In this document: piece after piece, positions 32,924 to 44,030 of the stretch
How the letters are laid out: each line of letters begins with the position of its first letter
How positions within the stretch are numbered: the stretch's first letter is position 1
Source of the DNA: Proteles cristata cristata
Taxonomy: Eukaryota; Chordata; Mammalia; Carnivora; Hyaenidae
Length of the DNA: 64,000 nucleotides
Assembly (NCBI GenBank): GCA_017311185.1
Contig: JAESUZ010000132.1
Location: 930,001-994,000, forward strand
Direction: 5' to 3'
Notes under the pieces: model-generated
Seen by the model: only the letters and a program-made list of their open reading frames with translations
The model's database searches: none
What the model was told of the DNA's origin: nothing
Made by a program: the position numbers and the translations under genes

Positions 32924-32924
<1 letters not shown>
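30171..32924. other. Long non-repetitive, mostly GC-rich intergenic stretch
   Basis: No gene or recent repeat over 2.7 kb. Overlapping GC-rich open frames on both strands (up to 188 codons at 31172-31738) have no known domain. A unique AT-rich island at 31900-32010 contains a MEF2-type TTATTTATAG at 31944-31953. Confidence 0.5.
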
Positions 32925-32960
<36 letters not shown>

Positions 32961-32961
32961 T

Positions 32962-33013
<52 letters not shown>
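32925..33013 (+). repeat. Compound (CT)n(CA)n microsatellite
   Basis: An interrupted (CT)n at 32925-32977 joins directly to a pure (CA)n of about 18 units. Confidence 0.95.
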
Positions 33014-33015
<2 letters not shown>

Positions 33016-33379
33016 GTGCTGGAATGAGGGGAAGTTGGTCCCTCTGGGCTGGGGGTCAGGGGAGGGGACCTGGAGATAGAAACCCTGCAACCTGTCAACA
33101 GGGGTTGGAAGCTTCCTTTTTTATCTTAAAAAGTCACCTGGCTTTTTGGGCTACTCACTATAACATATGGCTGCAGAAACATGTCTTAAATGACTTAAAA
33201 TTTGTTTTTTTTTCTGAAATCTTTGCCTTATATATTGACCTTCCTGGAAGTTGAGTCTCAAAAACGCTTTGGCTTTTCCCAGAGCTCAAGGGCACAAACA
33301 GCCCAGTGAAAGATCGAGGGGACCGGCCTCGGGGATAAGGCTGTGGAGTGTAAATCTATGGGGTAAGGATAAGAACGGG
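33014..33379. other. Intergenic DNA without recognised features
   Basis: No gene recognised. Confidence 0.45.
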
Positions 33380-33545
33380 GGGCTCCTGGGTTTACATCCT
33401 GGCCCTTCCAAGCATCAGCCGCGTGACCTGAGCTGAACCACTCAACCCCTCCTTGCTTCAGAACCTTGGCCTGTAAAGTGGGTGTGATAATGGTACCTGC
33501 CCCATAGGGCTTTGACGAGGATGAAATGCATTAATATATGCAGCG
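33380..33545 (+). mobile_element. MIR fossil, sense
   Basis: CTCCTGGGTTTACATCCTGGC, GCCTGTAAAGTGGGTGTGATAATGGTACCTGCCCCATAGGG and GAGGATGAAATGCATTAATATATGC keep MIR order. Confidence 0.85.
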
Positions 33546-34029
33546 TGTGGAGGACAGCAGCTGACGCGATACCGATGTTCTTTTTCTGTAGCAATGATTT
33601 TTCTGTAGAAGGACCAACACCAAGCCACCAGATCAGCTATAGCGCCTGACATTCAAGCTTGCTCCTGCCTCCTTCCTAGGATATGCTTCTGCCCACAGCC
33701 CGTGCCGCACTCCTGGCCCCAGGCCTCTGTTCCCACCTTTGCATGTGCAAGGCAGCCGGTTCACAAAACATTCTCCTCCATTCCACGTGCTATGTCTGGA
33801 CTGGTGCTCGGGCTTACAGGAGGCTTTCTAGAGGGGGAGACAGACACATGCCAACAATGTAGGGACCGTGTTCAGAACCGAAGACCCAACGTGAGCAAAT
33901 GCTTTCTTTCTAAGAGTCGCTGCCTAGCTGCAGGGGGCCAGAGGCAGACACAGTAATGCGGTGTGTAAGAGAGAGTATGATTATGAGGATATTGTCTAGC
34001 GGCCTGGAACACGCTTGCCTCATGTCTAG
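33546..34029. other. Intergenic DNA without recognised features
   Basis: No gene or repeat that I can name. Confidence 0.45.
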
Positions 34030-34370
34030 ATCAGGTCTCTTCTTTGAGGTCACCTCACCGGCAGGGCCTTCTAGAACCCTGAAGGGTTCTAGAAATGACA
34101 TGAAGTGTTCATGAAATGACAGCACTCTTCCCCAACCTGTCAGCCACTCTCCCCTACCTGCTCTATTCATCTTCTTAGCGCCTAGCACCACCTGACATAT
34201 TCTGACACAGCGTATTTATTTGTTGTCGGTTTGCCTGACCAGAGTGATGTCAGCTTCCTGAAGACAGGACCCTTGTTCCATTTCCTCCTGAATCCCCTGT
34301 GTCTAGAGTAAAAATCGGCAGCTAGTAGGTGGTCGGGAGGTATCTGAAATAAAGGAGCTGTGAGCAAAGC
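34030..34370 (+). mobile_element. L2 3' end fossil, sense (probable)
   Basis: GAGGTCACCTCACCGGCAGGGCC, ATTTATTTGTTGTCGGTTTGCC, GCTTCCTGAAGACAGGACCC and AGTAGGTGGTCGGGAGGTATCTG resemble the L2 terminus. Confidence 0.6.
34069..34094. promoter_or_regulatory. 26-bp palindrome with two TTCTAGAA heat-shock-type cores
   Basis: Arms TTCTAGAACCCT and AGGGTTCTAGAA are perfect 12-bp inverted repeats around a 2-bp centre. Each arm contains TTCTAGAA, the ideal inverted pair of heat-shock factor units. The motif is seen directly; function is inferred. Confidence 0.4.
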
Positions 34371-34470
34371 ACTCTTTGGTGTTGTGACTTTCCCTTTGGT
34401 GATGTAGGTAATGAAGCCCCACTCTTACTTGCCACGTGGAGAAACTGTAACTTAAAAATCGGTAAGATCC

Positions 34471-34587
34471 AGAGGCACCTGGCTGGCTAAGTGAGTCAAG
34501 TGCACCTCTTTTGATCTTGGGGTCGTGAGTTCAAGCCCCACATTGGGCATAGAACCTGCTTAAAACAAACAAACAAATAAATAAAGA
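34471..34587 (+). mobile_element. Short-form CAN-SINE, sense
   Basis: Head GAGGCACCTGGCTGGCTAAG, then GTGAGTTCAAGCCCCACATTGGGC, then tail AAACAAACAAACAAATAAATAAA. Confidence 0.88.
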
Positions 34588-36439
34588 GCGAGAGAAAAGA
34601 GCTAAGACATGATATGCCTTTAATGCATTGAAAGAAATTCAGCTGAGACCAAATCCATGCGCGGCTTGGCATCCCTGCTGCCTGAGTAATGAGGGGCTGT
34701 GGCCACACACAGACCAGGTGTGCCCACTCCACGCACTCTGCCCTGCAGTCAGTCCACCTGGTCCTGGAAATGACGAGCCCTGGCTCTGCCGTGTTCAAGT
34801 GGGCGACTGCCTGTGGGCGCAAAGCTTGGGTGTGGGACTGGGACTTTGGCGATTCATGGGGACTTACCTGCCAAGTCCCTCAGAGGGCTCCAGAATCAAC
34901 CGGATTGCTTGGGCAAAGCTCGGGACCTAGGGAATGCCTGAAGATAGCCATGTCGGAGTCGGTTCTGAACCGCTGAGCCAAGTGAGAGATCCAGGATGGC
35001 GGGTAGGGGTCTCGGCTGGGCTGTGTCACGACGGGGCAATAGCAGGGGAAGGGGGATGAAGGTGCCTGGGAGGCGTGGTTGGGGGCTGGGGGTGGAAAGC
35101 CTCCCATCTGTGTGCTCACTTTCTGCAGCACCACTAAAAGATCCTCCCTTGACCTCTGTGCTCCCAGCTATACACGCGCTGGATGGCTCCCTCAGAGAGA
35201 AAACTTCAGTTTGGCCAAATCTTCTTCCATCTGAGCCCAGGGAAGGGCTGGAGGCCTGACCAGTGGGGTGGAGACCAAAATCCCAGCTTCCGGGAGATTC
35301 ACCGTCAGACCCAGAATGGCTCAACTCCTGAGTCATGCTTTCCTGCAAACATAGAGCACCTCCCAGCCCTCCTGTAGTCTGCAAAGGGTGGTTTCTTATC
35401 TTAAATGGTAGACAAATAAGACTTGGAATTTTCCCCTCACTGCTCATTGAGCTCCTACACACTTGTCAAAACCCAAGCCAAAGCGCCCAACTGAAAACAG
35501 TGGTCCCTCCATTACCAAGCTGTGTGTTTCTGGAACCCTTCCTCACTCAGCTGAGCATATCAACAAGGACTCTGGCTTATTTATGACCGCATTCCAAATG
35601 CTGACGAAATCGAGAATGACTAGAAGTCCCAATAAAGCAAGGACGGGCCATGCTCCCTGACTGAGAATGTGATGATCTCTCTCATTCCTCCCAAAGAAGC
35701 CAAGCATCTGTGTAGCTGAGGGGGTCGGGGGGAGGAGGGGCAGGATGTTCCTGTTTGGCAAGAACTGTTCCCAGTTTGATGACCTGCCTCAACCAGATTG
35801 GTATGGATTCCAAGTTACCATCCGTACACACCCTGCAGGGGGCTGAGGGAAATGGCTACATCATCAGGAAGAGTGCATCAGCCTGGATTAGGAGCACTGT
35901 TCCCCGCTAGCCACAGGCCCCTGGCTCCATTTAGGCATTTCCTTATATCCTCCAATTGCCTCGCAGCTACCGGGCTCATTGGAAACAAGAATCCCTGACA
36001 TGTGCAGCCAGGCAGCTTTCCAGACCCATCAGAGAGCCCCTCTTTGGGGGTGGGGGACTCTTAGGGGTGTGGGGAATCACCTGGGAAGGGAATGTCACTG
36101 CTCCTATCTGGCAACAGGCCCTGGAGCCCTGCACTCTGGAAGGGTCAATTGGTGCATTCCACCCTTGGGCAGCATGAGAACCTGTCACTCCCCCAGCGAC
36201 ACAGGCAAAGTGAATGTCTTGATACCCACCAGGGCACGGGGACAGCCCCCATCTGTAGCCTCCCTCCCGTAGCTCAGGAGTCTCTGGGCTCTGGGACACA
36301 ATCCACTTGATCAACAGCCTCCCAGCCTTCCACCTGTCACTCCCCCAACTAACCACCTGCACTAAGCATCACACCAACTTTCTCCTTTAGGAAGATAATA
36401 GCGTCAGCGAGTCACAATCAGCAATTAGAGACGACCTCA
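34588..36439. other. Long non-repetitive intergenic stretch
   Basis: No gene or recognised repeat over about 1.85 kb. Minus-strand open frame 34896-35462 (188 codons) has no known domain. Confidence 0.5.
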
Positions 36440-36600
36440 CAGTTCACAGTCACGTGGTATCTCATTTGATTCCCTTGATCCTGCTTTGAAGGAAGCACTC
36501 TGTCTTTCTACCTCCCAGAACAGAAGTCTGACTCTCTGAGTAACTTCTCCAAGACCACTAGTGCAGAAGAAATTTGAACCCCCTTCTGTCTAATCCCAAA
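36440..36600 (-). mobile_element. MIR fossil, antisense
   Basis: CACGTGGTATCTCATTTGATTCC and AAGAAATTTGAACCCCCTTCTG fit antisense MIR. The middle is weakly conserved. Confidence 0.65.
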
Positions 36601-36984
36601 GCCTGAAAGAATTCTTTCCAAGCACCCCATCTGTGTATTTTTTGGCCTTTTCTGGGGGAGCACTTAGTGAGGAAGGAAACGCAACCTAATCAATCCCCCA
36701 GAACCACAGGGACAAAGCTAAAACTCCAAAAGAGAGAGCAAAGGACGCACATGTCAAGCTGCACCCTTAGCCCATACCCGCAAGTCCCCCTTGCCATGCC
36801 TTACTGGAGTGGCCGTCTGTTAACACCAGCTTCCGAACGAGGACCCACAGCCCCTGCCCTCCCCAGGGAGACTCCAGACACCTGGCTTGAAATGCACTGC
36901 CCAAGACTGCAGGCCAGGGCATGGGGGTTGGAGGGTGCACACGTGGGGAGGCTGGCCGGACGTGTGCAGCGGGGCTTAGACTGT

Positions 36985-37140
36985 GCCGTGATTAAGCACA
37001 TGGACCTATAGCAGGAAGTCCTGGGTTCAAATTCCAGCTCCGATTCTTCCTAGTTGGGTGTCCCTGTACCTCAGTTCCTTCCTCTGTAAGAAGGCAGGAG
37101 AGCAGTAGCTCTGTCATGGGTGCTGCGAGGCTGCTATGAC
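36985..37140 (+). mobile_element. MIR fossil, sense
   Basis: CCGTGATTAAGCACATGGACC, GTCCTGGGTTCAAATTCCAGCTC and CCTCAGTTCCTTCCTCTGTAAG preserve MIR order. Confidence 0.85.
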
Positions 37141-37291
37141 ATCACGCAGACCACTCACTGCAGGCCGCAGCCTTAAAGCTGGCTTGTAAGGTTGTGCACT
37201 GCAGAAGCAAGGACACAGGTTGGGAGTCAGGTTCCAGCCAGCGCATGGCTGCTTTGGAACCTGGAGCCCAGTGCTTTGAAACTGTGACTCC

Positions 37292-37769
37292 GGGGGGCGC
37301 CTGGGTGCTCAGCCGGTTAAGCATCCGACTTCAGCTCAGGTCATGATCTCAGGGTTCATGGGTTCCAGCCCCGCGTTGGGCTCTGTGCTGACAGCTAGCT
37401 CAGAGCCTGGAGCCTGCTTCGGATTCTGTGTCTCCCTCTCTCTCTCTGACCCTCCCCTGCTCATGCTGCCTCTCTCTCTCTCAGAAATAAATAAAAATGG
37501 GGGCGCCTGGGTGGCTTAGTCGGTTAAGCGTCTGACTTTCGCTTGGGTCATGATCTCGCGGTTCGTGGGCTCGAGCCCCGCATCGGGCTCTGTGCTGACT
37601 GCCAGCTCGGAACCTGGAGCCTGTTTCAGTCTGTGACTCCCTCTCTCTCTGGCCCTCCCCTGCTCACGCTGTCTCTCTCTCTCCTAGAAATAAATAAAAC
37701 ATTAAAAAAAAAAAAAGAAAGAAAGAAAGAAAAATGTTTTTTTAAAAAATGAGGAAAAAAAAAGAAAAA
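37292..37769 (+). mobile_element. CAN-SINE, sense, older host of a nested SINE
   Basis: Exact 14-bp target-site duplication GAAACTGTGACTCC at 37278-37291 and 37770-37783. The element spans 37292-37492, and its A-rich tail resumes at 37737-37769 after the nested insertion. Confidence 0.95.
37500..37729 (+). mobile_element. CAN-SINE, sense, nested in the tail of another SINE
   Basis: Flanked by AAAAATG at 37493-37499 and 37730-37736, inside the host SINE tail. The head GGGCGCCTGGGTGGCTTAGTC is close to consensus and the tail has a GAAA-rich end. Confidence 0.94.
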
Positions 37770-37783
37770 GAAACTGTGACTCC

Positions 37784-39664
37784 AGGGCTCCGGGCTCATC
37801 ACTGGGATGGAGGGACTCCCAAGGTCACAGTCATGTAGGGGATACGCCCTGAACCTGTAAAGTGCTCCAAACCCACTCATTCCTTTCCTTCTCTCCCCTG
37901 GAATGTGAGACTTCCTGCAGAAAACATCTAACCTCTAGCTTTGGTTTATGATCCAGAAGAATGCATGGGTTTGTATGGGCCAAACACAATAAATAAACTA
38001 GTGTTCTCTTGGTGAGAGGAAAGGGGACAATGGATGGGCGCAGGGTGCTGATTGGGTGGAGGAGAGCTGAGCAAGGAGGCAGGCAGGGCAGCAGGAGGAG
38101 CGCGTGCTCAGGGAGGAGCAGACAGGAGGTAGAGGACTCACCCCTTGCCTCCCTCAGGGAAATGGGAGGACGGACGCCAGGCCAGAGGGCCTCATTCCAC
38201 CGTTTGTCCGCTGCTCACCTTGCTTGTGGAAACCACCTACTCTTCTCCCACTAGGCCTGTTTTCTCTCTGCAAAATGAAGTGCTCTGAAAGGTCCCTTCC
38301 ACTTAGAATGTTCTAGGATGCTCGTGAGCCTCTTTCTCTGGGGTGCTCCCTGATGGTGCTTGCGGAGGCCTGGCCTTTCTGCTTGTGCATAGCCTCTTCC
38401 CTCACCTTCTCCATTTACCTCCTACCACAGCCCCCTCCTTGTCACACATGCGGGGTTCATTGTTAACCAGGTTTACAAGCAGGATCTGGAAAAGCCAGTC
38501 TGCAGAAGAAGTCCAAGCACTAACCGGCTCCCTCCCCCACATGGACAGCAAGTGGCTGGGGACAGGGAGACCTGCCTGACAGGTGTGGAGTGCAGGGCAA
38601 CCAGCTTGGGGACTCACACAGCCCAGCCCAGCACGGCTGTCCTTGGCCAGCTGGAGGGCTGGAAGGGGGCCCAGGCTGGCCCTGGCTACTGTCTAGGGGG
38701 GAGGAGAGGGTGCACCCCCGTGGCAGGGGGGGGAAGTGGAACCTTCTGGGCTTTCCTGACGTCACCTCCTCAGCAGGGGCTGATTGGCCCAGGGCTTCCC
38801 TCTCCCCTGGGGAAGTCTCTGGGCAGAGTGACCCAATGCCCTGTATCGCAGGCCAGTCCTCTGTCCGGCTCTGGCACAGGGGCGGGGGTAGGCGAGGCCA
38901 GGTTTCCCAACAGACAGATTAAGCATGTGCTCAGGGCACTGGCAGTAAAAGGGCATCAACAGTGTCCTGGTTTGGGTTGGGTTTTTAAAGGGCTGATTCC
39001 CAGCATTTCAAAAATAGCAAGGAAGTAGTCACCCTGGGAAAAAGAATCAGAACTTTGTTGGACTTCCTCACAAGGTTTAGAGTGGATTTTATTTTGAGTT
39101 TGCATGTAGATGGGTGGGGCAGAGGTACACCTCAACCTCTCGGCTCACAGGGCTGCTTAAAGGTCTTAATCCAGCTCAGGGTAAGTCAAGGATCAGAAAA
39201 GAGGTGGGGACAAAAGTGGGTTGAAAAGGAGGCAGCATGTGACCTCAGGCCATGGCTCTGTCCCCAGGAGGGGGAAGGCCTGCAGAGAGAAGCTGGGCTA
39301 ACCTAGACACTGTGCGCAGAGCAAGGCCTGTGTTCCAGTGGAAAAGGTCTTGGGAAACTAGAGTGTACAATGGTGGGGGGGGGCATGGGTCAGGGTCCCT
39401 TAGGCCCTGAATGTACTCCGGGAGACTGAAATTCTGACAGCTGGACCAGAGCTGGGATTTGCTCTCCCTATGCTCACTCTGGAAATGGCCAGAAGTGGCC
39501 AAAGATGGTGGCCACTTTGAAGGAAAAGCTGGCCACCCATTTTCTGGAAGATAGTTCGAAGGATGGCAGGGAGGGGCCTCGACGCCTCCTCTCCCACCGT
39601 CAGCTAGAGCAGAAGCACGTCACCCACAAGCCAACTGCCTCTCTACCCCAACCGCACACTGAAC
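37784..39664. other. Long non-repetitive intergenic stretch
   Basis: No gene recognised. It contains a perfect CRE and an inverted CCAAT box at 38757-38787 in GC-rich context, and a G-run at 39372-39382. Confidence 0.5.
38757..38787 (+). promoter_or_regulatory. CRE plus inverted CCAAT (candidate)
   Basis: TGACGTCA at 38757-38764 and ATTGG (CCAAT on the minus strand) at 38783-38787, in a GC-rich unique stretch. This pair is common in vertebrate promoters and enhancers. Function is inferred only. Confidence 0.4.
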
Positions 39665-39865
39665 AGCAACATTTGCTAAGCACCAACGATGAGCCAGGAA
39701 CTTTACATACATTAGCTCACCTAACTGCCCTGTGATGTGGTCACCCTGTCCCCATTCTACAGATGAGGAAACAGGCTCAGAGATGTCCAATACCTGCTTA
39801 AGAGCACATAGCTGGCTGGTGGCAGAGTGAGAATACAAACCCAGTTGTCTGACTAGCATGCCTTA
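39665..39865 (-). mobile_element. MIR fossil, antisense
   Basis: GCTAAGCACCAACGATGAGCCAGG, CCATTCTACAGATGAGGAAACAGGCTCAGAG and ATAGCTGGCTGGTGGCAGAG are clear antisense MIR. Confidence 0.9.
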
Positions 39866-40769
39866 CTCAATACCAAAAATCTCACCCTTACCCCAGGCTT
39901 CTGGAAGGACAGAGCCACAAGCTGCCTTCCCCGGCCCCTCTGGCGCAGCCATGAACCTCTCAGCTTCTGCCATGTGCAAGTCAAGTGGGTCTGATTTCAT
40001 GGAGTCCTCAGAGTACAGGTCTTCAGAAGCAAATCCTCCACTGGCCCGGAGGCCCAGCTTCCCATCCCCAGGTGCTCACAACCCTGACTCTTATCTTCTA
40101 GGTCACGTGTGCAGGTAACCAGGGATCTGTCCTTCAGCCCACAGAGCAGCCACAGGTGCTGTCCTAGAAGAGGTGAGGCAAGTGGCCCCCGAGGACATCT
40201 GGGGGTCCATGTTACAGAGCAAAGGGGAAAGGGGGGCTCTACCCACATTCCTCTTCTAACTAATTCCAGCACCTCCTCCTTCACCTCTTCCTTATTCCAC
40301 GCCAGAGACACCCTCTTTCCTCGTCTGACCAACCTTTAGTGAGCATCTAGGTACTCTGCTGGGGCACCAAGAAAAATAGGAAGAATCTCACTCCAGAACA
40401 GGGCCTGCCCCTGCTCCACCAATGTTTGTAGGAGCAGTGGAGGGAGCTCTTGTAGGATGAGTGTTAGCATCCTCCCCGCCGCCTGGCAGGCAGGCATCAC
40501 TGACCCTTTGGGCCTGGGAGGGTGCCGAGGCTCAGTCACATGCAGAAGGTCCCATAGCGACCGAGCAGAGAAGTCCCCACGGCTTCTAGTGCAAGCAGCT
40601 CCCAAGGCTGCCAGCAAAGAGCCCCGTCTCACCCAGGAGTGGGCCCATAAATAGGCAAACACCATATGGAAAGCCCTCCATCAGCCCTGTGTTGCCCTTT
40701 TCCCGCTGCTCCCAGAGGTAGAGGCACCCCGTTCTGTCGCAGGTGAGTCCCTCCACCTGTGCCTTCTCT
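39866..40769. other. Non-repetitive intergenic DNA
   Basis: No gene recognised. Confidence 0.5.
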
Positions 40770-40970
40770 GTCCCAAGCCCTTCTCTGAGTGTTTTATGGG
40801 CATTTATGCATATAATCCACCCAACAGCACTATGAATTCGGTATCATTCTCATACATACTTTCCTAGTGGGGAAACTGAGGGACAGAGGGGGAAGCAAAT
40901 AAACGGAGAGGCTGGGATACAAATCCGGGTTGTCTAGCTCCAGAATCCACGCTCTTGACCCCTACACATC
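40770..40970 (-). mobile_element. MIR fossil, antisense
   Basis: ATGGGCATTTATGCATATAATCC, AGTGGGGAAACTGAGGGACAGAG and GCTGGGATACAAATCCGGG are antisense MIR landmarks. Confidence 0.85.
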
Positions 40971-40989
40971 TCTGGGGGCACTCTGCCTG

Positions 40990-41130
40990 GGTCCAAGTCC
41001 CAGCATACCGGCAGCATCCCAGGGTGGTTTTGTAACCATGAGCAAGCTACTTAACCTCTATATCCTTCCTCTGTAAAATGTGCATAACAACAGCACCTAC
41101 CTCCTAGGGCTGTTGTGTGGACGAAGTGGG
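40990..41130 (+). mobile_element. MIR fossil, sense
   Basis: GAGCAAGCTACTTAACCTCTATATCC and CAGCACCTACCTCCTAGGGCTGTTG. It lies tail-to-tail with the antisense MIR on its left. Confidence 0.85.
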
Positions 41131-41189
41131 TTAGCAGTACCCTGTACTGCTTCTCCTGGATGTCTCCTTGCCTCTTGGGGGCTGTCATT

Positions 41190-42230
41190 CATTCATTACC
41201 ATCCCCCTTCTGGTATATTCAACCTCTCCTACTCCACTAGCTCTTCCCTATAGATGTGCTTGTCTCTCTCAGTGTGCACCAGACACTCCACCCACCTGCC
41301 CTTGGCTGCCAAGGTCTCCGCTTCCCTTCAGAGCCAAGACTCCAGACACAGGCCGGGTCTTCTGCTGCCCCTGCACATCCCCCCACCTCCATCCTGCACA
41401 CGTTGCCCTGGTTAGGATCTTCAGGGACCTCCCTGCTGCCAAACTGAATGGATGCCTTTCAGGCCTGATCTTTGTCCGTCTCAGCCAGCACCCAGCCCTG
41501 TCCACGACTCCACAGCTTCCCCTTTGGCAGGCAGGACACTGTTTCCCCGGGGCTGTCCTCCTTCCCCTGCGGCTACTCAGCTCCGCCCCCCAGCCCAGGA
41601 AGGTGAGTGGCCCGGTATTCCACAGCCCTGTCATTCTGCCCGCTTGCCCTCAGGGACCCCTTCCAAACTCCCGCCCCTGGCGCCACCCACAAGGAAGACA
41701 ACCCCTCTCTGCTCCTGCCCAGACCTGTCCGCAAAGTCAGGACAGGCATGTCCACCTACCTACCTGGCGTCTCCCCCCGTTTGGCCCATGGCACCTCAGC
41801 AGGGTCCAAAAGGGACCGGACCTCTTCCCCTAAACCTGCCCCCACGCTGCACTCCCTGGGCACCGAAGCTGAGGCCTAGTCTCGCCTCCTTCCCTCCTGT
41901 CCCCGGGGCGCCTGAGTGAATCTGGCCCTGGGGCCTGCCTTCCCTCCTCCCAACATCTCTGAGCCCCTCCCTACGCCACAGCCCCTCCTTACTTTGGCTT
42001 CTGCACCTCCCACCTGGATAAAGCCTTCTAGCTGCTGCCTTAGTCTCGGTTCTCTTTCCTGGCTAACCTAGTCCTCACGCTACTGCAGAAAGGAAATCAA
42101 ACAGCAAATCAGACTGCGTCCCTCTGCTTGTATTTTTCAAAGCCCCTTCAGGATTAATTCCAAGCTCCTCAGCTTCAGGTCCTGCTTGCCGGTCCCCCCT
42201 CACCTCTCCCCACGCACCAGCCAAGCCAAG
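41190..42230 (+). mobile_element. L2-derived stretch, sense (probable)
   Basis: AGGATCTTCAGGGACCTCCCTGCTGCCAAACTGAATGG and AAAGCCCCTTCAGGATTAATTCCAAGCTCC resemble parts of the L2 reverse-transcriptase region and 3' part in sense orientation. The long open frames here (up to 221 codons) are probably decayed L2 or chance. Confidence 0.5.
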
Positions 42231-42509
42231 CTAACTCCTTGCCCCTCTCCAACGGAACCATGATCTCCTTCCTCCTAGCCCCTTCCCCGCCCCATTCCTT
42301 TATAGGCCTGACCTTGTGGGAGGGGACTTTTCCAGGGGCCCAGATGGGACAGGCCCCATCTGTGGTCCTGTGGCCCCACAGCCAGAGCACTTATCCGTCC
42401 CCTCCCCTCCCAGCACTGGGGATGGGGGCATGCGGGGCTTCGAAGGAGCACCTGAGCCAAGCAAGAGTAAGGGCAGCAATACAGCCAACATTCACAGAGA
42501 GGCTTGCTG

Positions 42510-42645
42510 ACTTGCATTATGTGTTTTAATTTTCCCAACATCCCTGTGAGGGGTGATCCCATTTCACAGGAGGGCCCTGAGGCCCCGAGAGATCAAGCAA
42601 CTTGCCTGAAGTTAACAGCAGAGCAAGGATTTGAACCCAGGCATT
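42510..42645 (-). mobile_element. MIR fossil, antisense
   Basis: ACATCCCTGTGAGGGGTGATCCC, GAGATCAAGCAACTTGCCTGAAG and GAGCAAGGATTTGAACCCAGGC. Confidence 0.88.
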
Positions 42646-43867
42646 AATCAGTCGGTATCTGTTGGGGATGAGAAGCATTGAAGGAGAAGCAGGGGGACTG
42701 GGGGGCCTAAAGGAGAGGGTGCAGCCTTTCAGACAAGCGACAGCCTGGGCTCTAGCTGTCTCCGGCTGCCTCTGCAATCCTGAGGGGACCAGGAGCCCTG
42801 CTTCAGGCACTAAGCCTCAGTGGAGAGGAGAGCGAGCCCTGGGGAGAAGTCACCGGCAGGTGGGACAGGAGATGAAGGGATAAGGAGGCTGCAGGCTCTG
42901 ACTCAGCTGCTTCCCAGGGAGAAGGGCTTGACCTGAACCATGTGGAATTAAGAAAAGTTGGTGCAGGTTGTCAGAGGCCCTTCCTTTCCCCAGGGTGCTG
43001 GAGGCAGCCACACCTACTGACCCCCTCTGCCTCTGTGGGGGTGGGGTGCGCTGCCCACTGGAAGGGGCCGGTTGTGTGGGCTGTGCCTGAGGCTGGCCAG
43101 GACCCGCAGGTGCCAGCTCTCCCAGTCTGGCTGGGGCTGGCCCTGCCTGCCAGTTGAGTTGTTCCACTCACCCAAGTGGCATGGAGATCCTTCTGGGGCA
43201 GGACGGGGCTGGAGCCGGAGAAGCTGCCTCTGGGCAGATGGCCTGGCCGGGTTGTTTAACCCCCGGTAATGGGGGCAGGGAGCTCTTGCTCTGAGGTCCC
43301 CAGCTCTCACCCTCTCTGTCCTACCCTGGGAAGCTCCCCGGCCACCTCTCTCTCCCTGTCCCCTCAAACGATCCTAATTCCAGAGGGCTCCCTCGCCCCC
43401 AGCTAATTGGGCTGGTCTCAGGAGTCAGTAGCTTGGTCCTAGCCAGACAGAGCACTGAGGGCCTACAGCTCCAAGCTGAAGAGGAGGGGAGGGGAGGGGC
43501 GAGCTTGTAGGAGGTGGTCACGTGACCGTCTGGGCCGAGACCCAGGGGCGCAGAGTTAATTCCTTCGCGTTCACGTGGCCGGCATTCCACAGCTGCCTCT
43601 CCCAGGGTGCCGGCCGCCAGCGTCACCCGGCGCCCCCAGGGACCCAAACCTGTTCTCTCGGAGGCAGCCAGACCCCCTGGAGCCGCAGCTCCTTGAGCCA
43701 CCAACCCCGTGGCCTGGATTTCAAACGCTCACTCTTTGCAACAAAAGCCAGGCCTCCCTGGAAGGGTTTGCATGTGGGAAAAGTGAGGCAAGAATGAGGC
43801 TGGAAGCGAGGGGCTAAGGGAGCGGAAGGTTAACCTCCAGATGGGAGAGAAGGCGATTGGCCAGGCC
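42646..43867. other. Non-repetitive GC-rich DNA with paired E-boxes
   Basis: No gene recognised. At 43490-43640 the sequence becomes locally CpG-rich and contains a 12-bp E-box palindrome and a second CACGTG. Confidence 0.5.
43516..43577. promoter_or_regulatory. Paired CACGTG E-boxes, one in a 12-bp palindrome (candidate)
   Basis: GGTCACGTGACC at 43516-43527 is a perfect palindrome containing GTCACGTGAC, the USF/TFEB (CLEAR) type site. A second CACGTG lies at 43572-43577. The surroundings are CpG-rich, unlike the nearby desert. Binding is inferred. Confidence 0.45.
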
Positions 43868-44030
43868 GGGCAAGTTATTTACTGCTCTGTGCTTGGGTTG
43901 TGTTGTCTGGAAAATGGGAGTAATAACAGTACCCAGGAGGGGTACTTTTCTGTCCCGGGAGAGTAATGACAACAAGCAGCCGTAATAAAAGAGAAATAGT
44001 ATATGACAGTGCCTGGCCCGCTGTCTGCTC
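43868..44030 (+). mobile_element. MIR fossil, sense
   Basis: GGCAAGTTATTTACTGCTCTG, TGGAAAATGGGAGTAATAACAGTACCC and GACAGTGCCTGGCCCGC. Confidence 0.8.

Noticed and set aside
41168..41919. Plus-strand open frames of 155-221 codons
   Set aside because: They coincide with a stretch resembling sense L2 and overlap each other in different frames.
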